From NCBI GenBank assembly GCA_039720395.1, contig CM077831.1, positions 34,321,067 to 34,385,066 on the forward strand: 64,000 bases of DNA, read 5' to 3'. This stretch comes from Liquidambar formosana. Taxonomy: Eukaryota; Streptophyta; Magnoliopsida; Saxifragales; Altingiaceae. Of this stretch, positions 12,201-24,429 are shown piece after piece. Below the pieces are notes generated by a model. The model was not told the origin of the DNA. It saw only the letters and a program-made list of their open reading frames with translations, and ran no database searches. The position numbers and the translations under genes were made by a program. Numbering within the stretch: the first letter of the stretch is position 1; every line of letters begins with the position of its first letter.

Positions 12201-12973
12201 ATATGTCATTTTTTAGATTTTTTTTTTTGGTGCTTTAAAACTGCAGGTTACCAACCATACAGCAGGAAGTGCAGCAGCGTAAACTCTTGTACATGGGTCT
12301 ATATCTTCTTATATGGGGCGAAGCTGCAAACTTAAGATTCATGCCAGAATGCCTTTGCTATATTTATCATCATGTATGCAATGAAAGATGACAATTCATA
12401 CATCTGTCTCTCTGGAATAATTAACTTTCTTGGAACGTTTTCAGCTTTTAGTGTATATTAAATGGATGTTGTCTCTTGTAGATGGCATTCGAACTTTATG
12501 GTATGCTAGCTGGGAGTGTCAATCTCGTGACAGGTGAGAATGTGAAGCCTGCCTATGGAGGTGAAGAAGAGGCTTTCTTAGGGAAAGTTGTTTATCCTAT
12601 CTATGAAGTGATTGCAAAGGTGTTGGATGCTAATTATTTTACTGGAAGTCCAATAAATTTGAGTTTTTCATTTCGTTTCCAGTTTTACCCAACTGGATTG
12701 TCATCATTGTGTTTCTGTACAGGAAGCCAAGAGGAGCAAAAACGGAGGATCGAAGCATTCCCAATGGAGGAACTATGATGATTTAAATGAATACTTCTGG
12801 TATACTCATTTATTTGTTTAGTTTTCCATTTCATTTTTATATTTATTTTAATAAATATATTACCTTTATTAAATTACAGGTCAGTAGACTGTTTCCGGTT
12901 AGGTTGGCCAATGCGCGCGGATGCTGATTTCTTTTGTCAGCGTGATGAATGGCAGCACTTTGAAAAAAATGGG
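9271..12973 (+). CDS. CALS3: CALS3 left copy, exons 2-12 (cytosolic N-terminal part)
   Basis: Exons: 9271-9371, 9918-10049, 10134-10227, 10386-10496, 10610-10726, 10851-10943, 11740-11831, 12247-12373, 12482-12619, 12723-12799, 12880-12973. They encode the long cytosolic N-terminus: RFYAFEKA and [17 protein letters not shown] (exon 2), [17 protein letters not shown] (exon 5), [20 protein letters not shown] (exon 7), [20 protein letters not shown] (exon 9, start of the FKS1-type domain), [10 protein letters not shown] (exon 11) and [14 protein letters not shown] (exon 12). Exon 2 has Leu where the family has His (KALRLDP; the right copy keeps the His codon). Exon 3 is 132 bases where the phase demands 131; the reading frame meets TAG at 10032. 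The Vta1-like/FKS1 domain names follow family knowledge; the exon borders are read directly. Confidence 0.9.
9471..9505. repeat. 7-bp minisatellite, five units, in intron 2
   Basis: Five perfect head-to-tail copies of GGTAAGG lie in intron 2 (9372-9917). The right gene copy has a single unit at the same place (about 63932). Otherwise intron 2 shows nothing beyond splice sites. Confidence 0.95.
10944..11739 (+). other. Intron 7 of CALS3, with a CAC/CCA-rich segment
   Basis: The intron is about 800 bases with a GTATGT donor and a TTAG acceptor. Bases about 11030-11260 are rich in ACC/CAC trinucleotides, giving low-complexity Thr/Ser/Pro (plus) or Val-rich (minus) frames. I regard these frames as composition artefacts. 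Nothing else is recognisable. Confidence 0.7.
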
Positions 12974-14009
12974 GTAAGCAAGTGCGTTGATACTTTTACT
13001 AGCATATAGTTCATTGTATACAAGGTTGTAAATGACTGTATCTTGGAGACTTCTGGAACATTGGAGCCTTTTTGGATTTTTAAGTATTTGTAAATACTCC
13101 TGGAAGCTGTTAATTTGCATATATTTTGAGTGAAACAGGGCTTTTTTTTATACTTATATTGTAGAAGTTTGGGTGAATGGCAAAAGTTAACCTTCCTCTA
13201 GATTTCAATTTTCATTTTTATGTGCCTTTTGAATTGTGAGGATGGGTAATGAGAGGACACGGGTGATCTCTTTCCTTCCGAATATGTTGCCTCTTGCTCA
13301 AAGTCTCGATTTCTTCAAATTTTTCTTGGTTATGCCGAGAAGGGCGGTTGGTCTTATGCGTTCTTCTAGAGAATATCTTCCCTGTTCTTTTGGTGCTAAT
13401 TAGATAGAGTTTAGGGAGTGTAGAGGAGCAGCTTTTATAATTTCTCATTGAGGAAAATTATTTGGTTTAAATCTATTGCCTCTCTCTTTTTTCAATTTGT
13501 TGTCCTTTTCTCAGTTTGTTCATATTTTGTTCTAGTCTCTACTTCAGTTTTTATTCTGATTACTATGCCATCCACACAAATATTGCTGTATCTAATCATG
13601 GTTTATTGTATTCTGTAAATATTTTTCTTGTTTGGTTACTTTTGTTTTTTTCCCCTTTATGCCTCTACTACATCATTACATCAACAAGCATTGTACTATA
13701 TATTCCTCCTATACTTGAACCTGACCGTTGATCTGATAATTGTTTCCTCATCATTTTTGGACCTACAAGCTTGATGTATGCTGTTTTTCTTCTCTATTAT
13801 TTTTTTTTCCTGACTCCTGAGCTTCAACTAACAGAAGAAAGATTCTTATGGGTAGACTGTAATTTTTATTAACCATCTGATTGCCAGGAATTCAACTCTT
13901 ATTTGTGTTGAAGCTAACGAATGCCATTCAATTTGAAATAAATATTTCTCGTCAATGAATCCTTAAATATATGGTGGGTTTTTATTATTTATTTTTTAAT
14001 GATATTCAG
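12974..14009 (+). other. Intron 12 of CALS3, no recognisable content
   Basis: A 1036-base AT-rich intron between a GTAAGC donor and a TTCAG acceptor. I see no transposon termini, repeats or coding similarity in it. Confidence 0.7.
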
Positions 14010-15377
14010 GATAACAACCCAGTTATTAGAGATCGGTGGATGGCGAAAGTTAATTTTGTTGAGATACGTTCATTTTGGCATATTTTCAGAAGTTTTGACA
14101 GAATGTGGAGCTTTTTTATTTTGTGCTTACAGGTAAGTATCTTTCCTTTTATGCCCTTGGTTTCCGGTATATATATATATATATATATAGTATAGTATAT
14201 ATATATATTATTTTTATATAAATTTTAAAACACGGCGTTTAAATTGGTTATTTCTTTTAAGGCTATGATCATTGTTGCTTGGAATGGTTCGGGGGAACCC
14301 AGCTCAATCTTTAGTTCCAATGTTTTCAAGAAAGTACTGAGTGTATTTATAACTGCTGCAATATTGAATCTTGGGCAAGGTAGGTAAAGTTAGTTGATCT
14401 CACTGGCTGTATCTTGTTTTTGGTCCTCTGTTCGATCTAATAAGTTTTTGGATGCTTTTCGATTGAACACTGTAATTGTTCTACACTTGTACAAAAACTG
14501 AGAAGGAAGCCATTGCTTCTTTTTTTCTTTTCTTTTTTTTATTTTATTTTAGGGTGGGGGGTGGAAAATAGCAATAGTATTATTGTTTAAAAAATTCATG
14601 TGCTCACTATGTGGGATTCTTAGTTTATGGATGTTAAATAATAATTTTTTTTTGATAAGGTGGAAGTTAAATAATAATTCGTTATACTTGTGCAGCTGTC
14701 CTAGATGTAATCCTCAGTTGGAAAGCAAGGCGGAGCATGTCACTCCATGTTAAGCTAAGATACATTTTAAAGGTTGTTTCAGCTGCTGCATGGGTGGTAG
14801 TTCTACCAGTTACTTATGCTTATACTTGGGAGAATCCTCCTGGATTTGGTCAAACCATTAAATGGTTTGGCAATACTTCCAATTCACCTTCCTTGTTTAT
14901 TTTGGCAGTCGTTATCTACTTGTCACCAAATATGCTAGCCACGATACTGTTTCTTTTCCCTTTCATTCGTCGATTCCTTGAGAGATCAAACTATAGGATT
15001 GTGATGCTCATGATTTGGTGGTTGCAGGTATGCAGGATATTTTTCATATAATTCTTGCATTTTTATTTCTTTAGTATGGTTACCCAAGTGTTTTGCTGGA
15101 AACCATCCATCTTTTTATTCATGTGTATATTATGTTTTACTCATAGTGTGCATGATATTTTGCAGCCTCGGTCCTTTGTCGGGAGGGGAATGCATGAGAG
15201 CATGTTTTCTCTTTTCAAGTAAGAATGCGTTGTTCAAAAGATGGAGTGATATACTGTCTTGAATAAAATAATTCAAAGCCTCTGATCTTTGATTTCTTTG
15301 TATCCAATACTTCTAGGTACACATTGTTCTGGGTTCTTATATTAATATCGAAGTTGGCATTCAATTACTATTTTGAG
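14010..15377 (+). CDS. CALS3: CALS3 left copy, exons 13-17 (first membrane block)
   Basis: Exons: 14010-14132, 14262-14379, 14696-15027, 15166-15218, 15317-15377. All are in frame and without lesions. They encode NFVEIRSFWHIFRSFDRMW followed by the first cluster of hydrophobic transmembrane segments (AMIIVAWNGSG; a long hydrophobic run around AAAWVVVLPVTYAY; SLFILAVVIYLSPNMLATIL; FLFPFIRRFLERSNYRIVML), then GRGMHES and the KYTLFWVLILISKLAF segment. This matches the N-terminal membrane bundle of callose synthases, which precedes the large cytosolic catalytic loop. Exon 17 ends at the donor of the 14-kb intron. Confidence 0.9.
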
Positions 15378-15439
15378 GTGTTTCTCTTTGCCTTTCTACG
15401 AATTTATTTTGCTTTGATCTACTAGCAATTAAAAGAAAA

Positions 15440-16400
15440 ATCAATAACATGGGGTATGCATGTTGAAAGAAGCACCACCTTAACTTTTCCAATAAATAGC
15501 ATGAAAGTTACTTTTGCCTCAACGAAAGAGGAAATAATATGAACATGGAGATGTCGGAGTTAGTCGAATTTCTTATTATGTCTAGCCTCATTGAGGAGGT
15601 TAAATAAAGTGGGGTTGCTTATCACTAATAGCACCTCCTAGGGGCTAGGGTTCTTGAATCAACTTCAAAACTCGGTCCTCTTCCACTTTGTAAAAACTCT
15701 TCATATTATCAGCATATGTGTAATAGCACCTCCTAGGGAACTTGAATCAATTCAAAAACCATGAACAAACCCCCCTCCACCACCCTCCTTGAAAGCCTAG
15801 ACGAAGCCTCCATCACCAAAATAACGAGAGGGGAAAGAGGGATCCCCTTGTTTGATTCCTCTAAAACTTATCAAATAGCCACTTGGAGAGCCGTTTACCA
15901 AATGGAGAGTCAAGCCATAGTGATATAAGTCAATGTCGATTTCCTCCATTTATCCCGAAGTCCGTTATTTTTAAAAAATACAAGTGGAAGTTCCAATTAA
16001 CATGAACATAAGTTTTCTCCACATCCTACTTACAAATAACCCATGGATGCCCTTTTTTAACCTTGAGTCCAAACAGCCATTCCCTATGAGAACCATGTCA
16101 AGGTCTCAAGGATGACCTACCTTGAACAGAGGCATTTTGGAATAGAGATACCCACCTCTGCAATGAGTTTAAAAGTACTTGCCACAAGGTGAATAGGCCT
16201 ACAGTCCCGAATTGAAACACCCCCCCCAAAAAAAAAAAAAAAAAAATCAATGGTATAAACGAGGAAGAAGGGTGTAAGTTGCTTATAGATGTTGTTGGTC
16301 AATTGCAATATCTTGTGGTTGGACCTAATTACCATTTCCCCAACTTGGCATTCCACCTAGGTAACATTTCTTAAGGCGACATACAGGGTGTTTAGGTGAC
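15440..16400 (-). mobile_element. Degenerate LINE (L1-type) reverse transcriptase fragment, antisense
   Basis: On the minus strand, in RT order, I read CRPIHLVASTFKLIAEV (about 16200; family DFRPISLV-type motif), CKLDVEKTYVHVNWNF (about 16000; family DFEKAYDxVNW) and VNGSPSGYFISFRGIKQGDP (about 15870; family RQGDPLSP). The frame is broken by shifts and stops and the element has no visible ends. A C/A homopolymer (16214-16246) lies inside. Confidence 0.75.
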
Positions 16401-16439
16401 TTTAAGTCCTTTCTACGTTTGAATATTGTTTTCTAGGTG

Positions 16440-16960
16440 TCACATGAAGATTGAGGCTTTCATATGCCTAAATAGTCAAGACTAGAGACAAGTCGTATCC
16501 GGATCAAGTTGCTATCTTATTTCTGAAGATGATCCTATTACTTATAGTGGTAGTATTCAACCAATTATCACTAATCCCAATGCAGAGGTAAAGTATAGGT
16601 CTATGCCCCAAGGTGGGGTGTATGTGCGCGCGGGTGTGTGATAACTATTTTGCTCCAAGCTTCCACTTTTGGAGCTGCTATTTCATAAGCAAAAACCCAT
16701 ACCATTTAACTGTAATGACAAACAGACCATTTGTATTGGTCATAAACTTTACAACATGACTATAACAGGAAAATTAAAGGGGCTATCATTTGTTAAAGAA
16801 ACTCTACAAGCGGGTCATTTGAGCACTCCTTATATCACAACTAAAAACAATCAACAATTGATTGTTGCACATAGCAAAAAAAAAAAATGATTGTTGCACA
16901 TAGGGAGTCCCTAAAGCTTTGTTTTCAGAGATCGTATGCAACCTGGCCACGATAAACATC
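16440..16960 (+). mobile_element. Copia-type RNase H relic
   Basis: Plus-strand fragments resemble the C-terminal RNase H of Copia polyproteins: NAEVKYRSMP (about 16575; family SSAEAEYRAM) and FVKETLQAGHLSTPYI (about 16790-16835; family FVREKxxxGxISTPYV). Frames shift between the pieces. Neither LTR nor integrase is seen. A short duplication GATTGTTGCACATAG recurs at 16859 and 16888 around an A-run. Confidence 0.55.
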
Positions 16961-17423
16961 CTTACTAAATTAAGGTAGAGCATTTGGAAGGGATTTTTAT
17001 TTTTCTCCTTCACCGACAATAATAGATTGATTGTTATTATTTCATTCTATCAAAGGGCTAGCTATACAAAGATTTAAAGGAATTAAATTTATGAAATTTA
17101 CAGTCAAATATTAGGAACTAAACCCTAACTAATCATGTAATTCTGACGAGGCAGGTAAATTGATTGAAGATTTAATAAGCCTTGGGGACAACTTTATCAT
17201 TAATTTTGCTTAAAATGAAAATGTTGAAGGTATTAGACAACACAAACAACTTCAAGTAAGGACCATGATCTCAGGATAATTTTGTTTGGAGCCTAAATGC
17301 CAACAAGCAAGGACCAAGATCTTAGGAATATTGATGTAATTCTGTTGATATTTTGCCATATCCATGGCCGCCAATTTGAGATGTACCATATATTTGTTTT
17401 ATAGTATATTTTAAGTCTTTAAT

Positions 17424-17772
17424 TGATGAGGTTCAACGAGAAAATAACTAAGAAAGAGAGAGAGAGTGAGAGAAACTGAAGGAAATTTCCATAGAAAGCT
17501 TTATTCGAGAGAGAGAAGGAGCAATTAGCTCTCCTACAAGTTCTTAGCTCTCCTACAAGTTCTAACAACTAAAACAATCTGCAAAAACTGATTAACAAAC
17601 TCCTATAGCCCCTTATATAGACAAATAGAGGCCTAAAAGACTAAAATACCCTCCGTAAGCTCCCTAAATAACTATGGAAACTTCTAGCTATATTAACAAC
17701 AAAATACGAGTAAAAGATAGTAATAAAAGTGGAAGTGGAACTGCTGGACAGCAGTCCAAATGCGCCACATCA
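17424..17772 (-). repeat. Gypsy LTR, 3' LTR (left), 349 bp
   Basis: It begins TGATGAGGTTCAACG and ends CCACATCA. It aligns with the right LTR (26031-26290 plus 28346-28419) with few differences. It preserves the uninterrupted site GCTATA/TTAACAA into which the Helitron inserted in the other LTR. Confidence 0.9.
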
Positions 17773-17801
17773 GGACTACCCCTCTAAAGAAAAACTTGTC
17801 C

Positions 17802-18467
17802 TCAAGTTTTTGAATGGAATAAAGAAGTTGAAGCAACCATGACACGGCTGGTTGGCTTGTTTCTCTCATTCAAAACCACCCACACAAGGTCACGAGCCTT
17901 GAAAAGAAGTTTCTTCCTTGTAACTTCAACTTTGACTTTGTGTTTGACATTGCATTTCTCACAATCGCACCTCTTAAGAGCATGAACATTCATCAACAAT
18001 TCAGCCATGTACGCTTGTTTACCATATATCATCTTTGGAAAAGGTAAAGAAGCTTTACCCAAACCACTTGAAAACTTAGAATTCAAATCACCACATATGT
18101 AGTCTAATTCCCAAAGACAATCATGACTCAAGGGCTCATCTTAATGCTGCCAATAAAAATCAGCTACCTTCAAAGGTGTAATTTGATGAGTAACTTTGGT
18201 AAAAGAAGCTTCCTCGGGTTCTTCATCAAAGATAGGTGGCATGTCATGCATAAGAGGCGATCCGGAAGATAAACTACTAGGAAACTCATCAAAACATGGT
18301 GGTGGGAACTCAAAAACAGCAGTGGAAAGCCCCAAATCAGCTTCATAATCGCATGAAAATAAGGCACCAAAACCACCATTATCAATGCTTTCCACCATGA
18401 GGTCCTTGGAAGTAAGTAGAGTAGTTGTTGAAGGCTTAGAAAGTGATCTTTCCTTCATGGGCAGCAA
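17802..18467 (-). pseudogene. Gypsy polyprotein tail remnants
   Basis: Two minus-strand frames (18467-18141 and 18131-17802). The second contains KARDLVWVVLNERNKP, which resembles the GDLVWVxLRKERFP motif after the integrase core of Gypsy elements. The first is acidic and not recognised. They imply that pol was deleted between protease and this tail. Confidence 0.5.
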
Positions 18468-18527
18468 TGTGTATTGATGATCATCTTTTGAAAGAGATTA
18501 GGTATTTCTCTTCCCTTCATGAATGGT

Positions 18528-19358
18528 TTAATGATCATATTGCCAAGGTCTTCCAAGAAGAATATAGCATACATCCATAGGCACCACATCACACCAATCC
18601 TCATCAAAATACTTTTTCCTAATAGAAAAAGACACCAAACACCTCTTGGTTACTTTGATCTCACTCCCCTTTTTGAACCAAGAAAGCTTGTACGGATGGG
18701 GATGTTCATGAGTTTGAAGATGCAACTTGTCTACTACTTCTTGAGAAACCACATATTCCCAACTTCCCCCATCTATAATCATGTTGCAAACCCGATCTTC
18801 AATGCTACAAGTTGTATAGAAAACATTGTTTCTCACCCAATCTTCCTCGGTCTCATGCTTGGGAACAAGAAGAGTCTTTCTCATCATAAGTGCCATGCCA
18901 TCTTCATGATCAAAATCACCACCAATCTCCTCATTTAAGGGCTGGCCATAGGTTGGTGGCATATCAAGACATACATTTTCATCAATTTCTTGCATCAAAA
19001 GTGCTTTATTTCGCTCCCCTATGGTCGTTCTACAATCTGTAGACTTGTGGCCGGGTTCCCCCACACTTAAAACACTTGAAATTCCTTCCTTGAAATTGAT
19101 TTCCAGCCCCTACACGACGTGTAGTAGGCTGATTTTGAGTAGGAGCAGCAGCTGGAGCAACTTTTGCTTCTTGTCCTTCACCCACATGACTTTTCCTTTC
19201 AACTTGTGTTGAACTTTCACCCTTAGAATAGCTTTGGTATGTCTGGCCTTGGAAGTGCCTTGAAGTTGCTGTACAGCCCTAGAAGCATTCTGATTTTGTT
19301 TCTTCTCCACCAACAAAGCTCGGTTGTAGGCTTCCGAAACAGTCCACAAAGGATGCAA
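18528..19358 (-). pseudogene. Gypsy gag C-terminus, zinc knuckle and retropepsin-like protease
   Basis: Minus-strand reading: a gag end with LWTVSEAYNRALLVEKKQ (about 19350), a knuckle remnant (GEPGHKSTDCR, about 19060) and an aspartic-protease domain in which the family active site D(S/T)G reads IIDGGSWEYVVS (about 18775). The domain ends DVCYILLGRPWQYDH, as in plant Gypsy proteases. The frame changes between knuckle and the upstream gag, and the catalytic triplet is DGG, so the enzyme is probably dead. Confidence 0.75.
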
Positions 19359-19679
19359 CCCAAGGACGTCATAAATGGAAGGCTTAAGTGCGGAGAGGAG
19401 TTGACACCCAGACAGGCCTGAGAACCAACTTGATCCCTTGCAAGGGTCTAACTCATCCCTACCAGAGAATCCGGTTTGGAGCTAGGGTATGGTCTTGGGA
19501 AAGTGTTAAGCACCTAAAGACACCTGGTCACTTGACCGGCCCTCACTTCATATTCATTGACCATATTTAATAAATTGATTTAATTAAGAATATCCTTAGT
19601 TCGAACAAATAATTAAACGCGCATGTAAGGATGGTAAATTGATAAAGAAATAAACAAAATAAATAAATATCATCCAGGT

Positions 19680-22600
19680 AGGGTTTCTAGAGAGGTTAAG
19701 GAATTGAGGAAATTACAGTGGGAGGTTAATTATGATTCTGTTAAGTCTAGGATTGCAGGGGGGAATAAAGAAGTTTATACATGAAGATTTTAAGTTGGAA
19801 TGTTAGAGGGTTAGGTTCTTCGAGGAAGCGGAGGGTGATAAAAAATCTGATCATGAAATATCATCCAGATATTGTTATGTTTCAAGAGTCTAAGTTGGAG
19901 GAAGTTAACTCAGACATGATTAGAAGTCTTTGGGAAGTGCGCAACAAAGAGTGGGCTTTTTCTCCCTCGGTGGGAGCTTCTGGAGGGATTATTCTCATTT
20001 GGGATGCAAGAGTTGTTAAAGGGATTGAAGTGATTCATGGGTTGTATTCTGTTTCGGTTAGATTAAGGCCTATGAGTGGGGACAAGTGGTGGCTGTCCTG
20101 TGTCTATGGTCCTAATAAGCCTAGAGAGAGAAAGGATTTTTGGAAGGAGTTAGGGGATCTCTATGGTTTGTGTAGTCCTAATTGGTGCTTGGGTGGTGAT
20201 TTTAATGTTTTTAGGTACATTAATGAGAAGCTGAATGGTTCTAGGAGAACGAGGAGCATGAGAGATTTTGATTTCTTTATCCATGATTGCAATTTAAGAG
20301 ATCTCCCTCTTCAGAATACTTCATTCACTTGGTCGAATCTCCAAGAAAGAGTGGTTTGTAATAGATTGGATAGATTTCTTTTTTTGCCTAATTGGGAGGA
20401 CATGTTTCCTAATGTTGTGCAAGAAACTTTGCCTAGATTGACTTCGGATCATAGTCCGATTGTTTTGGAGTCCAACCCTGTTGTGTGGGGCCCTACCTCT
20501 TTTAGATTTGAAAATATGTGGCTCAACCATCATAATTTTAAAAGTTTTTTTGAGCACTCATGGAACAATTGTAATGTACAGGGTTGGGAGGGATTTAAAT
20601 TCATGAAAAAACTTCAACTTATGAAGAGTGAGCTCAAAGAGTGGAACAAAGTCATCTTTGAAGATTTGAGAGAGAGAAAGGATACAATTTCGAATCATAT
20701 ACTACTTTGGATGAGATTGAGAGTGAGGGTCAGCTTTCTGAGGATCTTAGACTTGAAAGATGTAAACTTAGAAAAGATTTTGAGGAGGTGATCTTTAAGG
20801 AAGAGATTAGGTGGAGGCAAAAGGCTAAGGTCAAATGGATAAAAGAAGGAGATAATAACACAAAACTTTTTCACAGAGTGGCTAATGGGAGGAGGAAAAA
20901 GAATATGATTAAACGGATTGAGGTGAATTCAGGAGAGGTGATTGAGGATCCTAAGGAGGTTGCTAAGGAGTTGGTTGATTTGTTTCTCTCACTTTTACTC
21001 CGACTCGGGGAGGGGTAAATGGAGGATTGAGGGCATGGATTGGTCTCCTATTGATGGCTCTAGAGTGAGAATGCTTGAGAATCCTTTCACAGAGGAAGAA
21101 ATTAGAAGGGCTATTTTTGATTTGAGTAGTGATAAGTCTCCTGGCCCGATGGTTTTACCATGGCAGTTTTTCAGGATTATTGGGAGGTTATCAAGAAGGA
21201 TCTTTTACAAGTTTTTAAAGAGTTTCATGAGAATGGAGTCATTAATAGTTGCACTAATGCTTTCTTTATTTGTCTTATCCCTAAGAAAGACAGGTCCATC
21301 AAAGTCAGTGATTTTAGGCCTATAAGCTTAGTTACTAGCCTTTAGAAGATTGTTGCTAAGGTCCTATCTCACAAACTTAGAGAAGTGCTTAAAGAGACGA
21401 TCACTGGTGCCCAAGGAGCTTTTGTTAAGGATAGACAGATTCTTGATTCGGTGCTAGTTGCCAATGAATTGGTGGAGGATTACAAGAAAAGGACAAAAGA
21501 AGGCATTATTTTTAAAATTGACTTTGAGAAGGCTTATGACAATGTTGATTGGAGCTTTATTGACTATGTGCTTGAGAAAAAAGGTTTTGGGGATAAGTGG
21601 AGAGGGTGGATTAGAGGGTATCTTAAGTCTATGAACTTTGCTGTGATGGTTAATGGTAGACCTAGAGGGTGGTTTAGGGCCTCTAGAGGTCTTAGGCAGG
21701 GGGATCCTTTATCTCCATTTTTATTCACTTTGGTGGTTGACACTCTAAGTAGAATGATGAGCAAGGCTAAGTTGAGGGATATCATAAAAGGTTTTGAAGT
21801 GGTGAGAGAGAGAATCAAGATTTCTCATCTTCAATTTGCTGATGATACCATTCTTTTTCTTGAGGCTGATGAAAGGAATATGGAGAATGTAACTGTTTTA
21901 GTGAAAGGTTTTGAGTTGCTTTCTGGGTTGAAAGTCAATTTGTCCAAAAGTTCCATAGGAGGTATTAATGTTGAGTCTACTAAGTTGGAAAGAATAGCGG
22001 CTTTGATTGGTTGTTCTATCAGCGATTGGCCTATGAAATATTTAGGTATGCCTCTTGGAGGCAATACCTTAGCCACCAACTTTTGGGATGGGGTGCTTGA
22101 AAAGATCAGTAAAAGATTGGATGGTTGGAAGAAAGCTTATATTTCTAGGGGGGGAAGATTAACCTTGGTTAGCTCCGTTTTTAGTAGTATTCCTACCTAT
22201 TATTTGTCTTTGTTTAAGATTCCCAAGAAAGTTGCCCTTAAAATTGAGAAAATGCAAAGGGATTTTTTGTGGGAAGGTAGTGGGGAAGGTAAGAAGGACC
22301 ACTAGGTTAAATGGGAAGTAGTTTCTAGGTCTAAGGAGAAAGGTGGTTTGGGTTTGAGCAACATTGTCCTTAGAAATGTTGCTCTTACTGGGAAAAGGTT
22401 GTGGAAGTTCCCTATTGAACATGATTTTCTATGGCATTTTGTGATTAAAAGCAAGTATGGTATTCAAAATAATGGGTGGGATTCTAATATTTTGGATAGG
22501 GAGTGCTTTCGTTGCCCTTGGAAATTTATCTCTCAAGGTCTTCCTTGTTTTTTGAACCATGTTAAACTTCTTTTTCGTAATGGGGCCCACATCCGTTTTT

Positions 22601-23685
22601 GGGAGGATGTGTGGTTGGGAGAAAGAACTTTGTCTGATTTATTCCCTCGGTTATTCCATCTTTCTAGAGCCAAAAATACTGTTATTGCTGATATGGTTAG
22701 TGTGGATTCTAGTTCCTTGAACCGGAATTTTTTTCTATCACGTAACCTTAACGATAGAGAGTCTGAGGAGATGGTGGTTCTTCTTACCTCTATTCAGAAT
22801 GTTTTGATTGTTCCTTCTAGTTCTGATAGAAGATTGTGGATTAATAATTCCTCTAAGGTTTTTTCTTCCAAATCCTATTTTGATTCTTTGAGAGAGGACT
22901 CCTCGGTTTTGGTGTTTTTTCTTGCTAGATTGATTTGGAAATCTGTTGTGCCTTTGAAGGTTAAGATCTTGGTTTGGTTGGCTGCTCATCAAATGACTAA
23001 TACTAGTGATTGGGTTCAAAGGAAAAGGCTAGCTTCTTGTCTTTCTTCGCAATGGTGTGTCCTGTGTAGAAGCAAAGGAGAATCAATGGATCATTTATTC
23101 CTTCACTGTGAGGTTGCGATTGAGCTGTGGCAACGCCTTTTCATCCTTGCTGGTATGAATTGGGTTAGACCTGAGTTCATTGGTGACTTGCTTGAGGTTG
23201 ATTTCAGAGGTTTAGGTCGTTCTAAAAGAGCGAAGGTTTTATGGAGTAGTGCGATGATGGCCATTATTTGGGTGATTGGATTGAGCGGAATGCTAGGATT
23301 TTTAGGGACATTCATGAGGAGATTGATGGTTTGTGGGATAGGGTTTGTTTTTTTGCTTCTTTATAGGTTTTAGTGCACAAATCTTTTGAAGGAATTCCTC
23401 TCTTTTTGATAGTGAGGAATTGGATTGAGATTTGTGCTTCGAAGCTAGTTAAGAGAAGTGTTATTGGGGGCCATTTTTATCCCCATTTATTCTTTTGGGT
23501 TTTGCCGGTTGGCTGTTTGCATTCTGTTTCGTTTGTTTCAGAATGTTCTCTTTTTGATGCTTCCTTTTTAGGGGTTGAGCTTTGCTCTCTCTTTTGGTTC
23601 GCTCTTTGGACTCCTTGTCCAAATTTGTATTGTTCTTTTTAGATTAATACAATGAGTTTCTTATCAAAAAAAAGAAAAAAAACAA
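19680..23685 (+). mobile_element. Long L1-type LINE, 5'-truncated
   Basis: It begins within the end of ORF1 (REVKELRKLQWEV near 19693, with the stop overlapping the ORF2 start as ATGA at 19781-19784), contains a nearly full-length ORF2, and ends in an A-rich tail (23667-23684). The 3' end reads LLYRF-stop, then about 300 bases of UTR. I could not find a target duplication; the AT-rich flanks make one hard to see. It is on the same strand as the host gene. Confidence 0.8.
19781..23373 (+). pseudogene. LINE ORF2: endonuclease, reverse transcriptase, zf-RVT
   Basis: The APE-type endonuclease starts MKILSWNVRGLGSSRKRR (19781) with FQESKLE, VYGPN, GGDFNVF and SDHSPIVLE in the right order (residues 1-225). 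RT motifs follow: DFRPISLV (21310), KIDFEKAYDNVDW (21517), RGLRQGDPLSPFLF (21690) and FADDTILFLE (21835, the YADD box as FADD). A zf-RVT region follows with WKSVVPLKVKILVWLAAHQM (22940) and CVLCRSKGESMDHLFLHC (23060). Lesions: frameshifts near 20700, 20990 and 21150, and stops at 21343 and 22303. The element is young but dead. Confidence 0.9.
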
Positions 23686-24429
23686 CACTTAAAAATAGCA
23701 TTTGAGATCCAAAATATGCGTGCGCATATACATAATATGTGTACGCATAACTCAGTCACGCGTACGCATAAAAGGGTTATGCGTACGCCTATGCTACCTG
23801 CAACACAGCGTTAGTCGAGCAAAACAAACATTTTACATCCTCTATTGTCTTACTGAATTACTTAACATGCATATACATATATATATCACTCCTAGTCAGA
23901 AGATATGTAGATAGATACTTATAAACCTAATATATATCGCCAAACACACAACCAAACTATTCATGCATAAATGAAATATTAAACTTCAAATCTAATGCAT
24001 AATCATATAGTAATACGACCTAAATCCAATTATTATCATGCATGAGAAATCTTAACCATATTATGCATCTAAATAAGTGAGAGAAGTAATCGCTTACCTC
24101 GACCGTAAAGAATAAAACAAATATGCTACTGACCGTGTCCCTCATGTCTGTTGAGAAAGCTTGTTGCCAATCCTCTTTTCTAAGATCCATAAAAACGGCA
24201 AATTCGAAGTTCTTATGATAAGCACTCGGTTATGCATACGCATATTCAAGATATTTGCGTACGCATGGTTAGAGTACGCATACGCATAGTTAGGAAATTT
24301 TGGCCTTTTTTGGTGGTTTTTGACTTCGGAAATTCACCGTGCTTATTTCTCTTGTCAAATATCGATTGACTAAAGCAATAAAATAACATTGACCTCATCA
24401 TCGAACCCTGGGACTCAAGATGACAACCA

